Positions 1 through 8,955 of a stretch of 64,000 nt of DNA are shown here, piece by piece. Below the pieces are notes generated by a model. That model had not been told where the DNA came from, did no database searches, and saw only the letters and a list, made by a program, of their open reading frames with translations. Each line of letters starts with the position of its first letter. The stretch's first letter is position 1. This DNA is from Flavobacterium cellulosilyticum (GTDB lineage Bacteria; Bacteroidota; Bacteroidia; Flavobacteriales; Flavobacteriaceae), in contig NZ_SMFK01000010.1 in NCBI RefSeq assembly GCF_004349355.1, forward strand, positions 301 through 64,300. Direction: 5' to 3'. The translations under genes were made by a program, and so were the position numbers.

Positions 1-44
1 ACATTAAGACATTAGACATTGAAACTTTACGACAAATAGCCTTA

Positions 45-153
45 AGGTGGTTATTGCGGCGGGGCTCACCTCTTCCCATCCCGAACAGAGTAGTTAAGCC
101 CGCCTGCGCAGATGGTACTGCAGTTATGTGGGAGAGTATGTCGTCGCCTTTCT
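45..153 (+). rRNA. rrf: 5S ribosomal RNA
   Basis: This is the 5S rRNA of the large ribosomal subunit. The stretch contains the conserved 5S core, including CCCGAACAGAGTAGTTAAGC and GATGGTACTGC, and the ends pair (AAGGTGG with the CGCCTT near 150). Its length of about 109 nt is normal. It is probably the last gene of an rRNA operon whose 16S and 23S genes lie left of the window, because no promoter is visible in the 44 bases before it and a strong terminator follows directly. The exact ends are judged from the closing helix. Confidence 0.97.
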
Positions 154-159
154 TTATTG

Positions 160-195
160 AACCCCAACCTGAAAAGGTTGGGGTTCTTTTTTTTA
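160..195 (+). terminator. Rho-independent terminator of the rRNA operon
   Basis: An 11-bp perfect stem (AACCCCAACCT with AGGTTGGGGTT), a GAAA loop and a run of T residues follow the 5S rRNA directly. Confidence 0.95.
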
Positions 196-322
196 TTGGT
201 ATGCCCTGTTCACCTAAGGGCTCGGTTCGTCGCATTTCTTGGATCAAGCGGAAAAGTTGAAAAAGGATAGTAAAAAGATGTTAAACTAAAGACCTAACAA
301 TAGGAAACCATATTAAAAGTAC

Positions 323-330
323 TAAATTTG
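323..330 (+). promoter_or_regulatory. Flavobacterial -7 promoter box of rnpB
   Basis: TAAATTTG matches the Bacteroidota -7 consensus TAnnTTTG and ends immediately before the mature 5' end of RNase P RNA. No clear TTG -33 box was found at the best spacing, so this is a partial promoter assignment. Confidence 0.5.
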
Positions 331-331
331 C

Positions 332-641
332 AATGCAGACCACCTTATCGTCCATGCGTTGGTATGGGAGGAAAGTCCGGACACCACAGAGAAGCATAGC
401 GGGTAACGCCCGTCGGTTCCAATATCGGGATTAGGACAAGTGCAACAGAAAGTATGTACAGGTAATGCTGTAGTGAAACCAGGTAAACTCTATGCGGTGA
501 AATTTCAAGTATATCGGCATTTAAGGGTTCTCGCCCGTTGTCGAAGGGTAGAAAGATGGAGTGCGTGAGTAATTACGTGCCTAGATAAATGATAAGGCTC
601 CGATTTATCGGAGACAGAATCCGGCTTATAGGTCTGCATTT
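332..641 (+). ncRNA. rnpB: RNase P RNA
   Basis: This is the catalytic RNA of ribonuclease P, which trims tRNA 5' leaders. The universally conserved blocks are visible: GAGGAAAGTCCGGAC at 368-382 and ACAGAATCCGGCTTATAG at 614-631. The 5' end (AATGCAGACC) pairs with the 3' end (GGTCTGCATT), closing helix P1. The length of about 310 nt fits the bacterial A-type molecule. A T-run at the 3' end after the closing helix may serve as its terminator. Confidence 0.96.
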
Positions 642-748
642 TTTAAAATTAGTTAAAGCATCTTTGAAAGCTGCAATTTTATCCCAGATTTGCAAATTAG
701 ATTAAATTTTAAATGGAAATATGTAATCTGCAAATCTGTGGGTTTAAA

Positions 749-1126
749 TTATTTGGCTTTAAACAGACTTTTGTAATTTTCCCAATGAGAAAAGATCAAA
801 AATAGGTTTCCAAAAAACACAAATAAAGCGAATGGAATTCCTTGTGGAGTTAAGAAAAAATTAATAAAAACAATATTAATGGTTACAGGAAAAATAAGGA
901 TATTCGCGAGGGTTACATAGCGGCCAGTAATAAAAGAGAGTCCGCAAATTAATTCTACTGATTTTGCTAATGGCATCAAATAAGAGGAAGCTACTAGACC
1001 TAATTGAAATGCCTTGAAATCACCTTCAAATGTTGGTTGGGGAAACAACTTCAAAAAGAAGCCAATAGAGGTCACAAGAAATACAATGCCGATTGTAATT
1101 CGAATAAATAATGTAGCATATTTCAT
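749..1126 (-). CDS. DoxX-like small membrane protein
   Basis: A 125-residue hydrophobic protein with about four predicted membrane helices (near residues 5-25, 45-65, 70-90 and 98-115). The length, the helix pattern and the opening residues resemble the DoxX/MauE-like family, which sits in the inner membrane and has been linked to redox or quinone-associated functions. The precise role of this member cannot be read from sequence. It stands alone, facing away from pabB and toward rnpB. The ATG start on the minus strand is the only good one. The family call is moderate because DoxX-like proteins diverge strongly. Confidence 0.65.
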   Translation of the reverse strand: MKYATLFIRITIGIVFLVTSIGFFLKLFPQPTFEGDFKAFQLGLVASSYLMPLAKSVELICGLSFITGRYVTLANILIFPVTINIVFINFFLTPQGIPFALFVFFGNLFLIFSHWENYKSLFKAK

Positions 1127-1221
1127 AGCATACTGTTTTAAAGGTTAATAGTATCATAAATATAAGGAAAAATCTCAATATAATTTATCGTATTTTTGTT
1201 TTTTTTAATAAAATTATTCTT

Positions 1222-2508
1222 TTGAGAACATCAATAATAAAAAGGATCCAAAATCCGAGCCAGTTCAAACAACTATTATTATCATGGGCACATCATTATC
1301 GGGAAGTAATTTTCATGGACAGCAACGATTATCCACAAAAGTATTCCAGTTATGATTGTATTCTTGCAATTGATGCATTTACAACCATAAAAACCGATTG
1401 TTTTAATGCCTTCGAAGATTTAAAACAATACCAGCAAAAGAATAAAGATTGGCTTTTTGGTTATTTGTCTTATGATTTGAAAAATGATATTGAAGCATTA
1501 AATTCTGCAAATTTTGATGGGTTACAGTTTTCTGATTTATTTTTCTTTCAGCCTAAAAAACTGTTTTTATTAAAAGGAAATGAACTCGAGATTCAATATC
1601 TTAGGATGTGTGATGATGAAATAGAGGAGGATTTTGAGAAAATAAGTACTGAGTGTTCAGTACTTAGTATTCGGTCTTCTACAATTGATATAAAGCAGCG
1701 AATATCTAAAGAAAAATATCTTGAAAAAGCTTCTAAAATATTAGATTATATTCATCGAGGAGATATTTATGAAGCTAATTTTTGTATGGAATTTTTTGCT
1801 GAAAATGCAATCATTAATCCATTAGATAAATTCATAAAACTCAATGAAATTTCGAAATCACCTTTTGCAGTGTATCTTAAAAACAACACTCAATTTTTAC
1901 TTTCTGCTTCTCCAGAACGCTATTTAAAAAAAGAAGGAGAAAATCTTATTTCTCAACCTATAAAAGGAACGGCAAAACGATTTATTGATGCTTTCGATGA
2001 TGAAAAGTCTAAAAACAAATTGGCTTTGGATCCTAAAGAACGTTCGGAAAATATTATGATATCGGACTTGGTTAGAAATGATTTATCAAAAACTGCTCAA
2101 AAAGGATCTGTAAATGTAGAAGAATTATGTGGTATTTATTCTTTCGAACAAGTACATCAAATGATTTCTACAATAACAGCAAAACTCGACAGTCAATACA
2201 CTGTTGTAGATGCAATAAAAGCTTCGTTTCCAATGGGAAGTATGACCGGCACACCAAAGGTTTCAGTTATGAAAATTATCGAAGAATTAGAAGAGACTAA
2301 ACGAGGTTTATATAGTGGAGCAGTAGGTTATTTTACTCCTAATGGTGATTTTGATTTTAATGTGGTTATTAGAAGTATTTTATACAATCAAAAAAATAAA
2401 TACATTTCTTTTTCGGTTGGTAGCGCCATAACTTCGCTATCTATTCCTGAAAATGAATATGAAGAATGTTTACTCAAAGCAAAAGCAATGCTTGAAGTAT
2501 TGAGTTAA
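1222..2508 (+). CDS. pabB: Aminodeoxychorismate synthase component I
   Basis: The enzyme makes 4-amino-4-deoxychorismate from chorismate and ammonia, the first step of p-aminobenzoate and folate synthesis. The C-terminal chorismate-binding domain (about residues 160-425) shows PIKGTAKR at 246-253, SENIMISDLVRNDL at 275-288 and GSMTGTPK at 339-346. Lysine in PIKGT, rather than PIAGT, distinguishes PabB from anthranilate synthase TrpE. At 428 residues it is a stand-alone component I without an amidotransferase domain. The start is a TTG; the next in-frame ATG at 1315 would remove about 31 residues of the N-terminal domain, so the TTG is preferred. Confidence 0.92.
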   Translation: MRTSIIKRIQNPSQFKQLLLSWAHHYREVIFMDSNDYPQKYSSYDCILAIDAFTTIKTDCFNAFEDLKQYQQKNKDWLFGYLSYDLKNDIEALNSANFDGLQFSDLFFFQPKKLFLLKGNELEIQYLRMCDDEIEEDFEKISTECSVLSIRSSTIDIKQRISKEKYLEKASKILDYIHRGDIYEANFCMEFFAENAIINPLDKFIKLNEISKSPFAVYLKNNTQFLLSASPERYLKKEGENLISQPIKGTAKRFIDAFDDEKSKNKLALDPKERSENIMISDLVRNDLSKTAQKGSVNVEELCGIYSFEQVHQMISTITAKLDSQYTVVDAIKASFPMGSMTGTPKVSVMKIIEELEETKRGLYSGAVGYFTPNGDFDFNVVIRSILYNQKNKYISFSVGSAITSLSIPENEYEECLLKAKAMLEVLS

Positions 2509-2577
2509 TGTATAATCATAAATTTGGTTTATAATTAATATTTTGTACTAATTCAGTTGAAATAACTAAATTTGAAA

Positions 2578-3888
2578 ATGCTAGAAAAACTCCAAATTCA
2601 TATTGCTCAAAATTTCGATTTTCTTAAGAATAAAAAATTACTACTGGCTACCAGCGGTGGTCTGGATAGCATGGTGATGGTGCATTTACTGCATAAGATG
2701 TCTTTTACTATTGCAATTGCCCATTGTAATTTTCAACTTCGTGGTGTAGAAAGTTTTGAAGATCAAAATTTTGTAAATGAATATGCTAGAGCAAATAAAA
2801 TTCCAATATTTATCACCCAATTTGATACTAAAGCTTTTGCCGAAGATTATAAAGTTTCGACGCAAGTGGCTGCTCGCGATTTGCGTTACAGCTGGTTTTA
2901 TGAGCTTTTAGAAAATGAAGCATTCGATTATATACTAACAGCGCATCACGCCGATGATAATATTGAAACATTTCTAATCAATCTCGTTCGAGGAACAGGT
3001 TTGGATGGTTTGACAGGAATTCCTGCTATAAATGGCAGTGTCATTCGTCCGCTAATGATTTTTTCTCGTCTAGAAATTGAGTCGTATGCTATAGAAAATA
3101 CTATTTCATGGAGAGAAGATAGTAGTAATGCATCGGATAAATATTTACGAAATAAAATCAGACATCATCTAGTTCCCCTATTGAAGGATTTGAATTCGGA
3201 TTTTCTTTCTACTTTTCAAAAAACGCAAGCTTTTTTACAAGAAGCCCAAACACAAGTCGAAGATGCATCGATTATGGTCTACCAGCAGGTTGCAAAAGAA
3301 AAAGATGATCAGGTTTTTTTTGATTTAAATCAATTGAAACGATTGCCCAATTACACTTCTTATTTGTATCAATGGCTCAATGAATATGGTTTTATGGCCT
3401 GGCAAGATATATATAACTTGGTTGATGGACAGTCAGGAAAACAAGTGTTTTCTACTAAGTACAGATTGTTAAAAGATAGAGATTTATTAATTTTGAGCTC
3501 TTTTAATCTTGAATTAGAACAGAGAGTATATAGCATCGAAAAAGACCAAATAGAAGTTAAATTTCCCTTAAATCTCTCCTTTTGCAAAGTAGCTGACATT
3601 AGCTTAGGTTCAAATAAAGCTATCTTTGTTGATGAAGATGAACTTGTTTATCCATTACGATTACGTAAATGGCAAAAAGGTGATAGTTTTCAACCATTTG
3701 GGATGGAGGGTCAGTCAAAAAAAATAAGTAAATATTTTAAGGACGAAAAATTGTCTTTGATAGAAAAAGAAAAAATCTGGCTTTTATGTTCCGAAAATAA
3801 AATCATTTGGGTTGTTGGTTTACGCCAAGACGAACGATTTAAAATTAAGAATACAACATCAACTATTTTACAAATAAAATTAGAATGA
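2578..3888 (+). CDS. tilS: tRNA(Ile)-lysidine synthetase
   Basis: TilS modifies C34 of the minor tRNA-Ile (CAU) to lysidine using ATP and lysine, so the tRNA reads AUA and is charged with isoleucine. The PP-loop ATP-pyrophosphatase motif SGGLDS is at residues 26-31, followed by the typical TAHHADDNIETFLINLVRGT and LRNKIRHHLVPLL blocks. The C-terminal third, ending in a KWQKGDSFQPFGM-type motif, is the substrate-binding domain. An in-frame TTG lies two codons upstream at 2572; the ATG at 2578 is the more likely start. The stop overlaps the dsbD start by 4 bases (ATGA), which suggests translational coupling. Confidence 0.95.
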   Translation: MLEKLQIHIAQNFDFLKNKKLLLATSGGLDSMVMVHLLHKMSFTIAIAHCNFQLRGVESFEDQNFVNEYARANKIPIFITQFDTKAFAEDYKVSTQVAARDLRYSWFYELLENEAFDYILTAHHADDNIETFLINLVRGTGLDGLTGIPAINGSVIRPLMIFSRLEIESYAIENTISWREDSSNASDKYLRNKIRHHLVPLLKDLNSDFLSTFQKTQAFLQEAQTQVEDASIMVYQQVAKEKDDQVFFDLNQLKRLPNYTSYLYQWLNEYGFMAWQDIYNLVDGQSGKQVFSTKYRLLKDRDLLILSSFNLELEQRVYSIEKDQIEVKFPLNLSFCKVADISLGSNKAIFVDEDELVYPLRLRKWQKGDSFQPFGMEGQSKKISKYFKDEKLSLIEKEKIWLLCSENKIIWVVGLRQDERFKIKNTTSTILQIKLE

Positions 3889-5924
3889 AGAAAAATATTA
3901 TTTTTTTATTGGTGGCAATTTTGGCTTTTGTCAATGGACATGCACAATTATTAGATCCAGTAAAATGGACAACTAGTATAGAGAAAAAATCAGAAACTAA
4001 TTATATATTGACATTTAAAGGTGTTATTGAAGCTGATTGGCATTTGTATTCCCAGTTTACTCCAGATGGAGGTCCATTGGCACTCGAAGTCGTTTTCAAG
4101 AACCAAAAAGGGAATTATACTTTAGTGGGCAAAGCCAAAGAAAGTAAAACAAAAACAGCTTACAATGATGTTTTTGAAGTGAATGAAACTTATTTCGAGA
4201 AGAAAGCACAAATTCAACAAGAGATTGCAATTGTAAATTCCAAAAACACAAAAGTTGAAGTTTCTTTAAACTATCAAGTGTGCAAAGAAGTTTGTATTAA
4301 TCAAGAAAAGAAATTCAGTTTTGAAATTCCTACTAGTGCTGCTGCAACACCAAAAGTTGCAGCCGTTGAAAAAACTATTGTAATTCCTGCTGAAATTGAC
4401 ACTGCCAAAGTAGATTCATTGGCACCAAGTTTAGGAACGAGCTATTCCATGGAAGCAGTGCCTGAAAAAGCTGTTCCTGCAGAAAATAAAACCGAATCGC
4501 AACGCGGATTATGGTCCATCTTTTTTATTGCATTCCTTTCAGGATTTGCGGCTTTGCTTACGCCTTGTGTTTTTCCAATGATACCTATGACGGTAAGTTT
4601 TTTTACAAAACAAAGCAAAACAAGAGCAGCCGGAATTAGAAATGCTATTATTTATGGGGTTGCAATCATCTTAATATATGTATTATTAGGTCTTTTGGTC
4701 ACTTGGATTTTTGGAGCCGATGCTTTAAATGCACTTTCTACTAATGTGTGGTTTAATATTATTTTCTTTCTATTATTAGTTGTTTTTGCATTCTCGTTTC
4801 TGGGAGCATTCGAAATTATGTTGCCTAATTCTTGGTCTAATAAAGTAGATAGCCAAGCCGATAGAGGAGGAGTAATTGGAATTTTATTCATGGCTTTAGC
4901 ATTAGCTATTGTTTCCTTTTCATGCACAGGACCCATAGTTGGAACCCTTTTAGTCGAAGCTGCTTCTAAGGGTGGAATAGCGCCAGTAATCGGAATGTTC
5001 GGTTTTTCATTAGCCTTAGCTTTACCCTTTATGTTATTTGCTATGTTTCCGGGATGGTTGCAATCGTTACCAAAATCAGGAGGATGGCTCAACACGGTAA
5101 AAGTAGTTTTAGGATTTCTTGAATTAGCATTAGCTTTTAAGTTTTTATCCAATGCGGATTTAGTCTTACAATTGCATTTATTAGAAAGAGAAGTTTTCTT
5201 GGCGATTTGGATAGCCATTTTTGGAACATTAGCGTTTTATTTATTTGGAAAAATTACTTTGCCACATGATAGTCCAATAGCTCATATTTCAGTAGGTAGG
5301 TTGTCTTTAGGAATAGTTGTTTTATCCTTTACCATTTATATGATTCCGGGACTTTGGGGAGCGCCTTTAAAATTAATAAATGCTTTCCCACCACCTATGG
5401 AGTATAGTGAAAGCCCATTAGGATTTGGGGGTTCGGGTGTAAGTGTTGCAACTGATAAATTGCCGGAAGGTGCAAAATTAGGACCACATCAAATTGTAGT
5501 TTTCGATGATTATGATAAAGGAATGGCTTACGCCAAAATAGTGAACAAACCTATAATGCTCGATTTCACAGGTTTTGCTTGTGTAAATTGTCGTAAAATG
5601 GAAAATAATGTTTGGTCGGCCCCAAAAGTTTTGTCCATTTTGAAAAACGAAGTGGTACTGATATCCTTATATGTTGATGATAAACGTGATTTGCCAAAAA
5701 ACGAGCAATTTGTTTCTAAATCTACCGATTCAGAAATTGTAACAATTGGTGATAAATGGACGGATTTTATGATTACGACTTATAAAACAAACACCCAACC
5801 TTTGTATGTATTAACAGATTTAAAAGGAAATTCTTTGAATGTAACAAAACCAACAATTAGTTATGTTAATGTTGATGAATTTGAAAGTTGGTTAAAAGTA
5901 GGGATCTCAAAATTTAAAAAATAA
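3885..5924 (+). CDS. dsbD: Thiol:disulfide interchange protein DsbD
   Basis: DsbD carries electrons from cytoplasmic thioredoxin across the inner membrane to periplasmic thiol proteins. After a signal peptide (about residues 1-20) comes the periplasmic alpha domain with Cys133 and Cys137 (CKEVC). The transmembrane beta domain (about 208-495, eight helices) has Cys228 in LLTPCVFPM and Cys347 in FSCTGP. The C-terminal thioredoxin-like gamma domain has Cys566 and Cys569 (CVNC). All three cysteine pairs are present, so the enzyme looks complete. Its length of 679 residues is typical of Bacteroidota DsbD. It overlaps tilS by 4 bases and is followed by a weak terminator. Confidence 0.95.
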   Translation: MKKNIIFLLVAILAFVNGHAQLLDPVKWTTSIEKKSETNYILTFKGVIEADWHLYSQFTPDGGPLALEVVFKNQKGNYTLVGKAKESKTKTAYNDVFEVNETYFEKKAQIQQEIAIVNSKNTKVEVSLNYQVCKEVCINQEKKFSFEIPTSAAATPKVAAVEKTIVIPAEIDTAKVDSLAPSLGTSYSMEAVPEKAVPAENKTESQRGLWSIFFIAFLSGFAALLTPCVFPMIPMTVSFFTKQSKTRAAGIRNAIIYGVAIILIYVLLGLLVTWIFGADALNALSTNVWFNIIFFLLLVVFAFSFLGAFEIMLPNSWSNKVDSQADRGGVIGILFMALALAIVSFSCTGPIVGTLLVEAASKGGIAPVIGMFGFSLALALPFMLFAMFPGWLQSLPKSGGWLNTVKVVLGFLELALAFKFLSNADLVLQLHLLEREVFLAIWIAIFGTLAFYLFGKITLPHDSPIAHISVGRLSLGIVVLSFTIYMIPGLWGAPLKLINAFPPPMEYSESPLGFGGSGVSVATDKLPEGAKLGPHQIVVFDDYDKGMAYAKIVNKPIMLDFTGFACVNCRKMENNVWSAPKVLSILKNEVVLISLYVDDKRDLPKNEQFVSKSTDSEIVTIGDKWTDFMITTYKTNTQPLYVLTDLKGNSLNVTKPTISYVNVDEFESWLKVGISKFKK

Positions 5925-5955
5925 ATAAAGTAGGTATTGCTATTTTATCTAAGAT

Positions 5956-5983
5956 AAACAGCTACAATTACAAAGCTGTTTTT
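5956..5983 (+). terminator. Probable terminator after dsbD
   Basis: An 8-bp stem (AAACAGCT with AGCTGTTT) ends in a short T-run 32 bases after the dsbD stop. The T-run is short, so strength is uncertain. Confidence 0.6.
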
Positions 5984-6060
5984 CTATGATTTATGATTTT
6001 TTTAATAAATCTGTGAAAATCTGTGGAATCTGTGTCAAAAAACGAGTTTTTCAACTAATT

Positions 6061-6355
6061 AATTTAAATCTGACAGATATATTTGAACTTGCTTTAAGTA
6101 TCGATACCCTTAAAAAATACAAACCAGACCCAGAAACTTATAAATGGGACGCAACTAAATTAAGTCAGCAACCGCAAAATATGATCATGATTGCAGCACA
6201 CAGATAAGATTTTAGCCGGAGCAATAAATGCCGGGCTGCAAAGTGGTTTTATAATGCGTGAAGGCCAATCGTTGTATTCCCTTTCGGATATTCCTACTTA
6301 TGAAGTCAAATATATTTATGAAATGGCGCTAGTTGTAATCGAAAAATACAAATAA
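6061..6355 (+). pseudogene. Remnant of a type II haloacid dehalogenase
   Basis: Only the C-terminal part of an L-2-haloacid dehalogenase of the HAD superfamily is left. The reading LTDIFELALSIDTLKKYKPD followed by PETYKWDATKL and IAAH matches the typical KKYKPDPxxY...AAHGWD block. At the expected GWD the sequence reads AGA-TAA-GAT, so glycine and tryptophan have become arginine and a stop. One extra base then shifts the frame, after which AGAINAGLQSGFIMREGQ and a normal-looking C-terminus ending in a TAA at 6353-6355 follow. The catalytic N-terminal half with the nucleophilic Asp is missing. It is dead by truncation, nonsense mutation and frameshift. Confidence 0.8.
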
Positions 6356-6462
6356 TGATTTACGGAAGTCAATAAAAAAAGGGAACTAAATTGAATTAAT
6401 TCCCTTATATGACTGTCCGTTACTACTATCAATGTGTTTTATTTTGCCATTTCGAGAGAGGA

Positions 6463-6482
6463 TTTGGTAAAAATTTACCAAA
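6463..6482. repeat. Perfect 9-2-9 inverted repeat
   Basis: TTTGGTAAA-AA-TTTACCAAA is a perfect palindrome with a two-base centre, lying between the HAD remnant and the terminator of the efflux operon. No gene starts within reach on the plus strand. It could be a leftover operator, a hairpin at the 3' end of the efflux mRNA, or chance in AT-rich DNA. Confidence 0.5.
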
Positions 6483-6514
6483 ATAGTTTTAGTTTCATTG
6501 GGTATTAATTCATA

Positions 6515-6549
6515 AAAAGTGCGATTGAGAAATCGCACTTTTTTTTAGG
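6515..6549. terminator. Bidirectional terminator after the efflux operon
   Basis: An 11-bp perfect stem (AAAAGTGCGAT with ATCGCACTTTT) lies just past the stop of the TolC-like gene. It has T-runs on both strands, the longer on the plus strand, so it can end transcription from either side. Confidence 0.85.
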
Positions 6550-6550
6550 T

Positions 6551-7861
6551 CTATAAATTATCTCCTTTTGCCACTTTCAAAGCGTATTGTGCTTTATTAA
6601 AATCAGAAATAATTTTTAAATAATCCAGTTGTGCCTGCAGATTAAATTGCTGTGCCTGATAGACTTCAAAGGGTTTTGCCGTACCTATTTTTTGGCGTTC
6701 AATACTTTGATTTACGGCTTCGATTGAAAAGGCCAATGCTTGTTTTGCAACGGAAATTTGCTCTTCTGCCATTTGAATTTCGGTAGTTGCCACGACAATT
6801 TCCTGCTGATACTGATTTTTAAATTGCGATACTTTATTTTCTTGCAAATCAATTCTCGCTTTCCCTTTTTTAATATCGCCCTGGTATGAAAATCGCCCAA
6901 ACGGAATATTCCAAAGCAAGGAAACGTTGACCTGATAGGTTGTGTGCAAATTATCCGAGTACCTCCCAAAAGCACCGTTATCAGCACCGATTCGGAGCTT
7001 TGGCAACAACAATCCTTGATTTACTGTCTTATTTTCGGTTTGCAATGCATGTAGTTCCGATTGTAATCCTAAATATTGAGGATGCGTTTCAATCGTTTTT
7101 TCTTCCGCTAATGAAGGAGTTAATTCGAAGGGAACCAAGTTGGTTTCGGTACTGATCAGCTGCGTTTGTTGTTCCAAATTTAAAAGATTCGACAGCAATG
7201 CTGATTTTTTATACCATCCTAATTTTGCCTGAAACATTTCAATTTTTAAATGATTGAAGTTGCTGTTTGCCAATAAATATTCCGATTGATAACGCAATCC
7301 GGCATCAACCTGAATTTTCAATTGTTGCGACAAAGTATCGGCCTGACTCACTAATCGTTGCAAGGAAATATATTTCAATTGCTCGTTTTGCATATCAAAA
7401 TACACTTCAATAGACTGAAGTATTGCTTTGTTTTTTTCGGCAATACTAAAATAGTCGGCTGCCTGTACTTTTTGTTTGGCTGCCAAAGTCTGGTAAATGC
7501 CTTTGCTAAAATCTATTTCGGCACTGATCCCTAATCCAGCCCAAAGGTTATTTTGTTCAACATCAGTAAATATTCTGCCATCGGTATTCATAGCGGCACC
7601 GCTTAAGTAATGAGTCGTAAATCCGGCATAAAGATTGGGCAACCACCACTCTTTGGCTTTGGCTTGTTCAGCAACTGCCAGTTCGTGTTTTAACAGATAC
7701 TCTTGAACGGTAAGGCTATTTGCACCTGACAATTGCATGACCGTTTCCAAATCGATTGGGAATCGTTCTTGCGCATGTGTCGGGCAAGAAAGTACAACCA
7801 TGACCATAACTCCTAAGAGCTGTTGCATTGGTTTTATAAAGTTTCTTTTCGTTATTTTCAT
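6551..7861 (-). CDS. TolC-family outer-membrane efflux channel
   Basis: This is the outer-membrane component of the tripartite RND pump encoded upstream. The 436-residue protein has a signal peptide ending near ...CPTHAQ (residue 30) and then two long helical repeats rich in Q, A, K and E that are typical of the outer membrane efflux protein family. It lies 5 bases downstream of the adaptor gene, in the order pump, adaptor, channel, so the three are surely cotranscribed and form one trans-envelope complex. The substrate cannot be read from this subunit. Confidence 0.9.
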   Translation of the reverse strand: MKITKRNFIKPMQQLLGVMVMVVLSCPTHAQERFPIDLETVMQLSGANSLTVQEYLLKHELAVAEQAKAKEWWLPNLYAGFTTHYLSGAAMNTDGRIFTDVEQNNLWAGLGISAEIDFSKGIYQTLAAKQKVQAADYFSIAEKNKAILQSIEVYFDMQNEQLKYISLQRLVSQADTLSQQLKIQVDAGLRYQSEYLLANSNFNHLKIEMFQAKLGWYKKSALLSNLLNLEQQTQLISTETNLVPFELTPSLAEEKTIETHPQYLGLQSELHALQTENKTVNQGLLLPKLRIGADNGAFGRYSDNLHTTYQVNVSLLWNIPFGRFSYQGDIKKGKARIDLQENKVSQFKNQYQQEIVVATTEIQMAEEQISVAKQALAFSIEAVNQSIERQKIGTAKPFEVYQAQQFNLQAQLDYLKIISDFNKAQYALKVAKGDNL

Positions 7862-7866
7862 TCTTT

Positions 7867-8949
7867 TTATTTTAAAATAGGTGCAACAATTTGTCCTTCA
7901 TTAACCAATCCTTTTCCATTAGTAATAACCTGCGTTTTTGGAGTGATTTCGGCATTTATAACCTCAAAATATTCGGTATCTGACAATCCCATTTTAACAG
8001 GAATACGTTTGACTACATTGTTTTCTACCACTAATACAAATACTTCATTCTTATAATTTACTTTGGCAACAATGGGCAATGATAAAATATTCTCCCTACT
8101 TTGAAGACGAAGCAAGACTTTAGCATACATTCCTGTGATTATTTTCCCTTTGCTGTTGTCAATATCTATTTCAACCTGCATCGTACCGGAGCCACTATCA
8201 AGTACTCCCGAGCTTCTGCTAATAGTAGCCTTGTAGATTTCACCTGACAATTCTGGAAAAGTAACCTGCACAGCAACACCGGTTTTTATGGCAACAGCAT
8301 CTGATTCTGGAACCGGAAGACTGAGCCTAACAGGATTTACTTCCTGAATTTCAACAATGGCTTTGGGGTTCGATTCTTCTAATCCGTTTTGCAACATTGC
8401 GCCATTATCCACAAAACGCTTGCTGATGATTCCTGAAAAAGGCGCTTTTATTGTTAGAAACGAAATCCTGTTTTCGATGGCATTTAAACTTGCTTTTGAA
8501 ACTACGAAATCGGCCTCGGCATTTTCAACAAACTGGATTGGCGTTAAGGCCGGGGTTTTCTCAAAAACAGATTTTAAGCGATTATAAGTTGTTTTTTTTG
8601 CCTCGAATTCGGCTATTAACTTTATTTGCTGTTGCATTAATAACGGGTTTTTTAATACAGCAATCGTTTCTCCTTTTGAAACTTTGTCACCAATATCTTT
8701 TGAAATACGGGACAAAACCCCACTTTCCATAGCATAAATGGTGACCACTTGATTGGGTTTTGCTGTTCCTGTGATTAGAACCTCTGCAGTAAACGATCTA
8801 TTTTTGGGCAACTCTACTGCGACTGTCTGCGCGTTATCTGATTTTTTATTTGGATTATTCTTAACTTGATTTTCATTTTTGCAGGCTGAAAATAAGAATC
8901 CAACTAATAACAGAAAGATTCCTTGTTTTATATTTAATAATGATTTCAT
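7867..8949 (-). CDS. RND periplasmic adaptor subunit (membrane fusion lipoprotein)
   Basis: The adaptor joins the inner-membrane RND pump to the TolC-like channel. The 360-residue protein has a lipoprotein signal peptide (GFLFSAC, lipid-anchored Cys23), a biotinyl-lipoyl-like barrel half-motif (ESGVLSRISKDIGDKVSKGE), a coiled-coil hairpin around residues 100-150, the second lipoyl half (IKAPFSGIISKRFVDNGAML) and beta-barrel/membrane-proximal domains to the end. The His-rich metal-binding extensions seen in some CusB/CzcB proteins are absent. It starts 6 bases after the pump gene. Confidence 0.9.
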   Translation of the reverse strand: MKSLLNIKQGIFLLLVGFLFSACKNENQVKNNPNKKSDNAQTVAVELPKNRSFTAEVLITGTAKPNQVVTIYAMESGVLSRISKDIGDKVSKGETIAVLKNPLLMQQQIKLIAEFEAKKTTYNRLKSVFEKTPALTPIQFVENAEADFVVSKASLNAIENRISFLTIKAPFSGIISKRFVDNGAMLQNGLEESNPKAIVEIQEVNPVRLSLPVPESDAVAIKTGVAVQVTFPELSGEIYKATISRSSGVLDSGSGTMQVEIDIDNSKGKIITGMYAKVLLRLQSRENILSLPIVAKVNYKNEVFVLVVENNVVKRIPVKMGLSDTEYFEVINAEITPKTQVITNGKGLVNEGQIVAPILK

Positions 8950-8955
8950 GAATTT

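Noticed and set aside
54..260. Open frame across the 5S rRNA and its terminator
   Set aside because: It lies within structural RNA and a terminator hairpin.
4652..5218. 188-codon open frame opposite dsbD
   Set aside because: It is antisense to the transmembrane domain of an intact dsbD and gives a composition with no domain, signal or motif.
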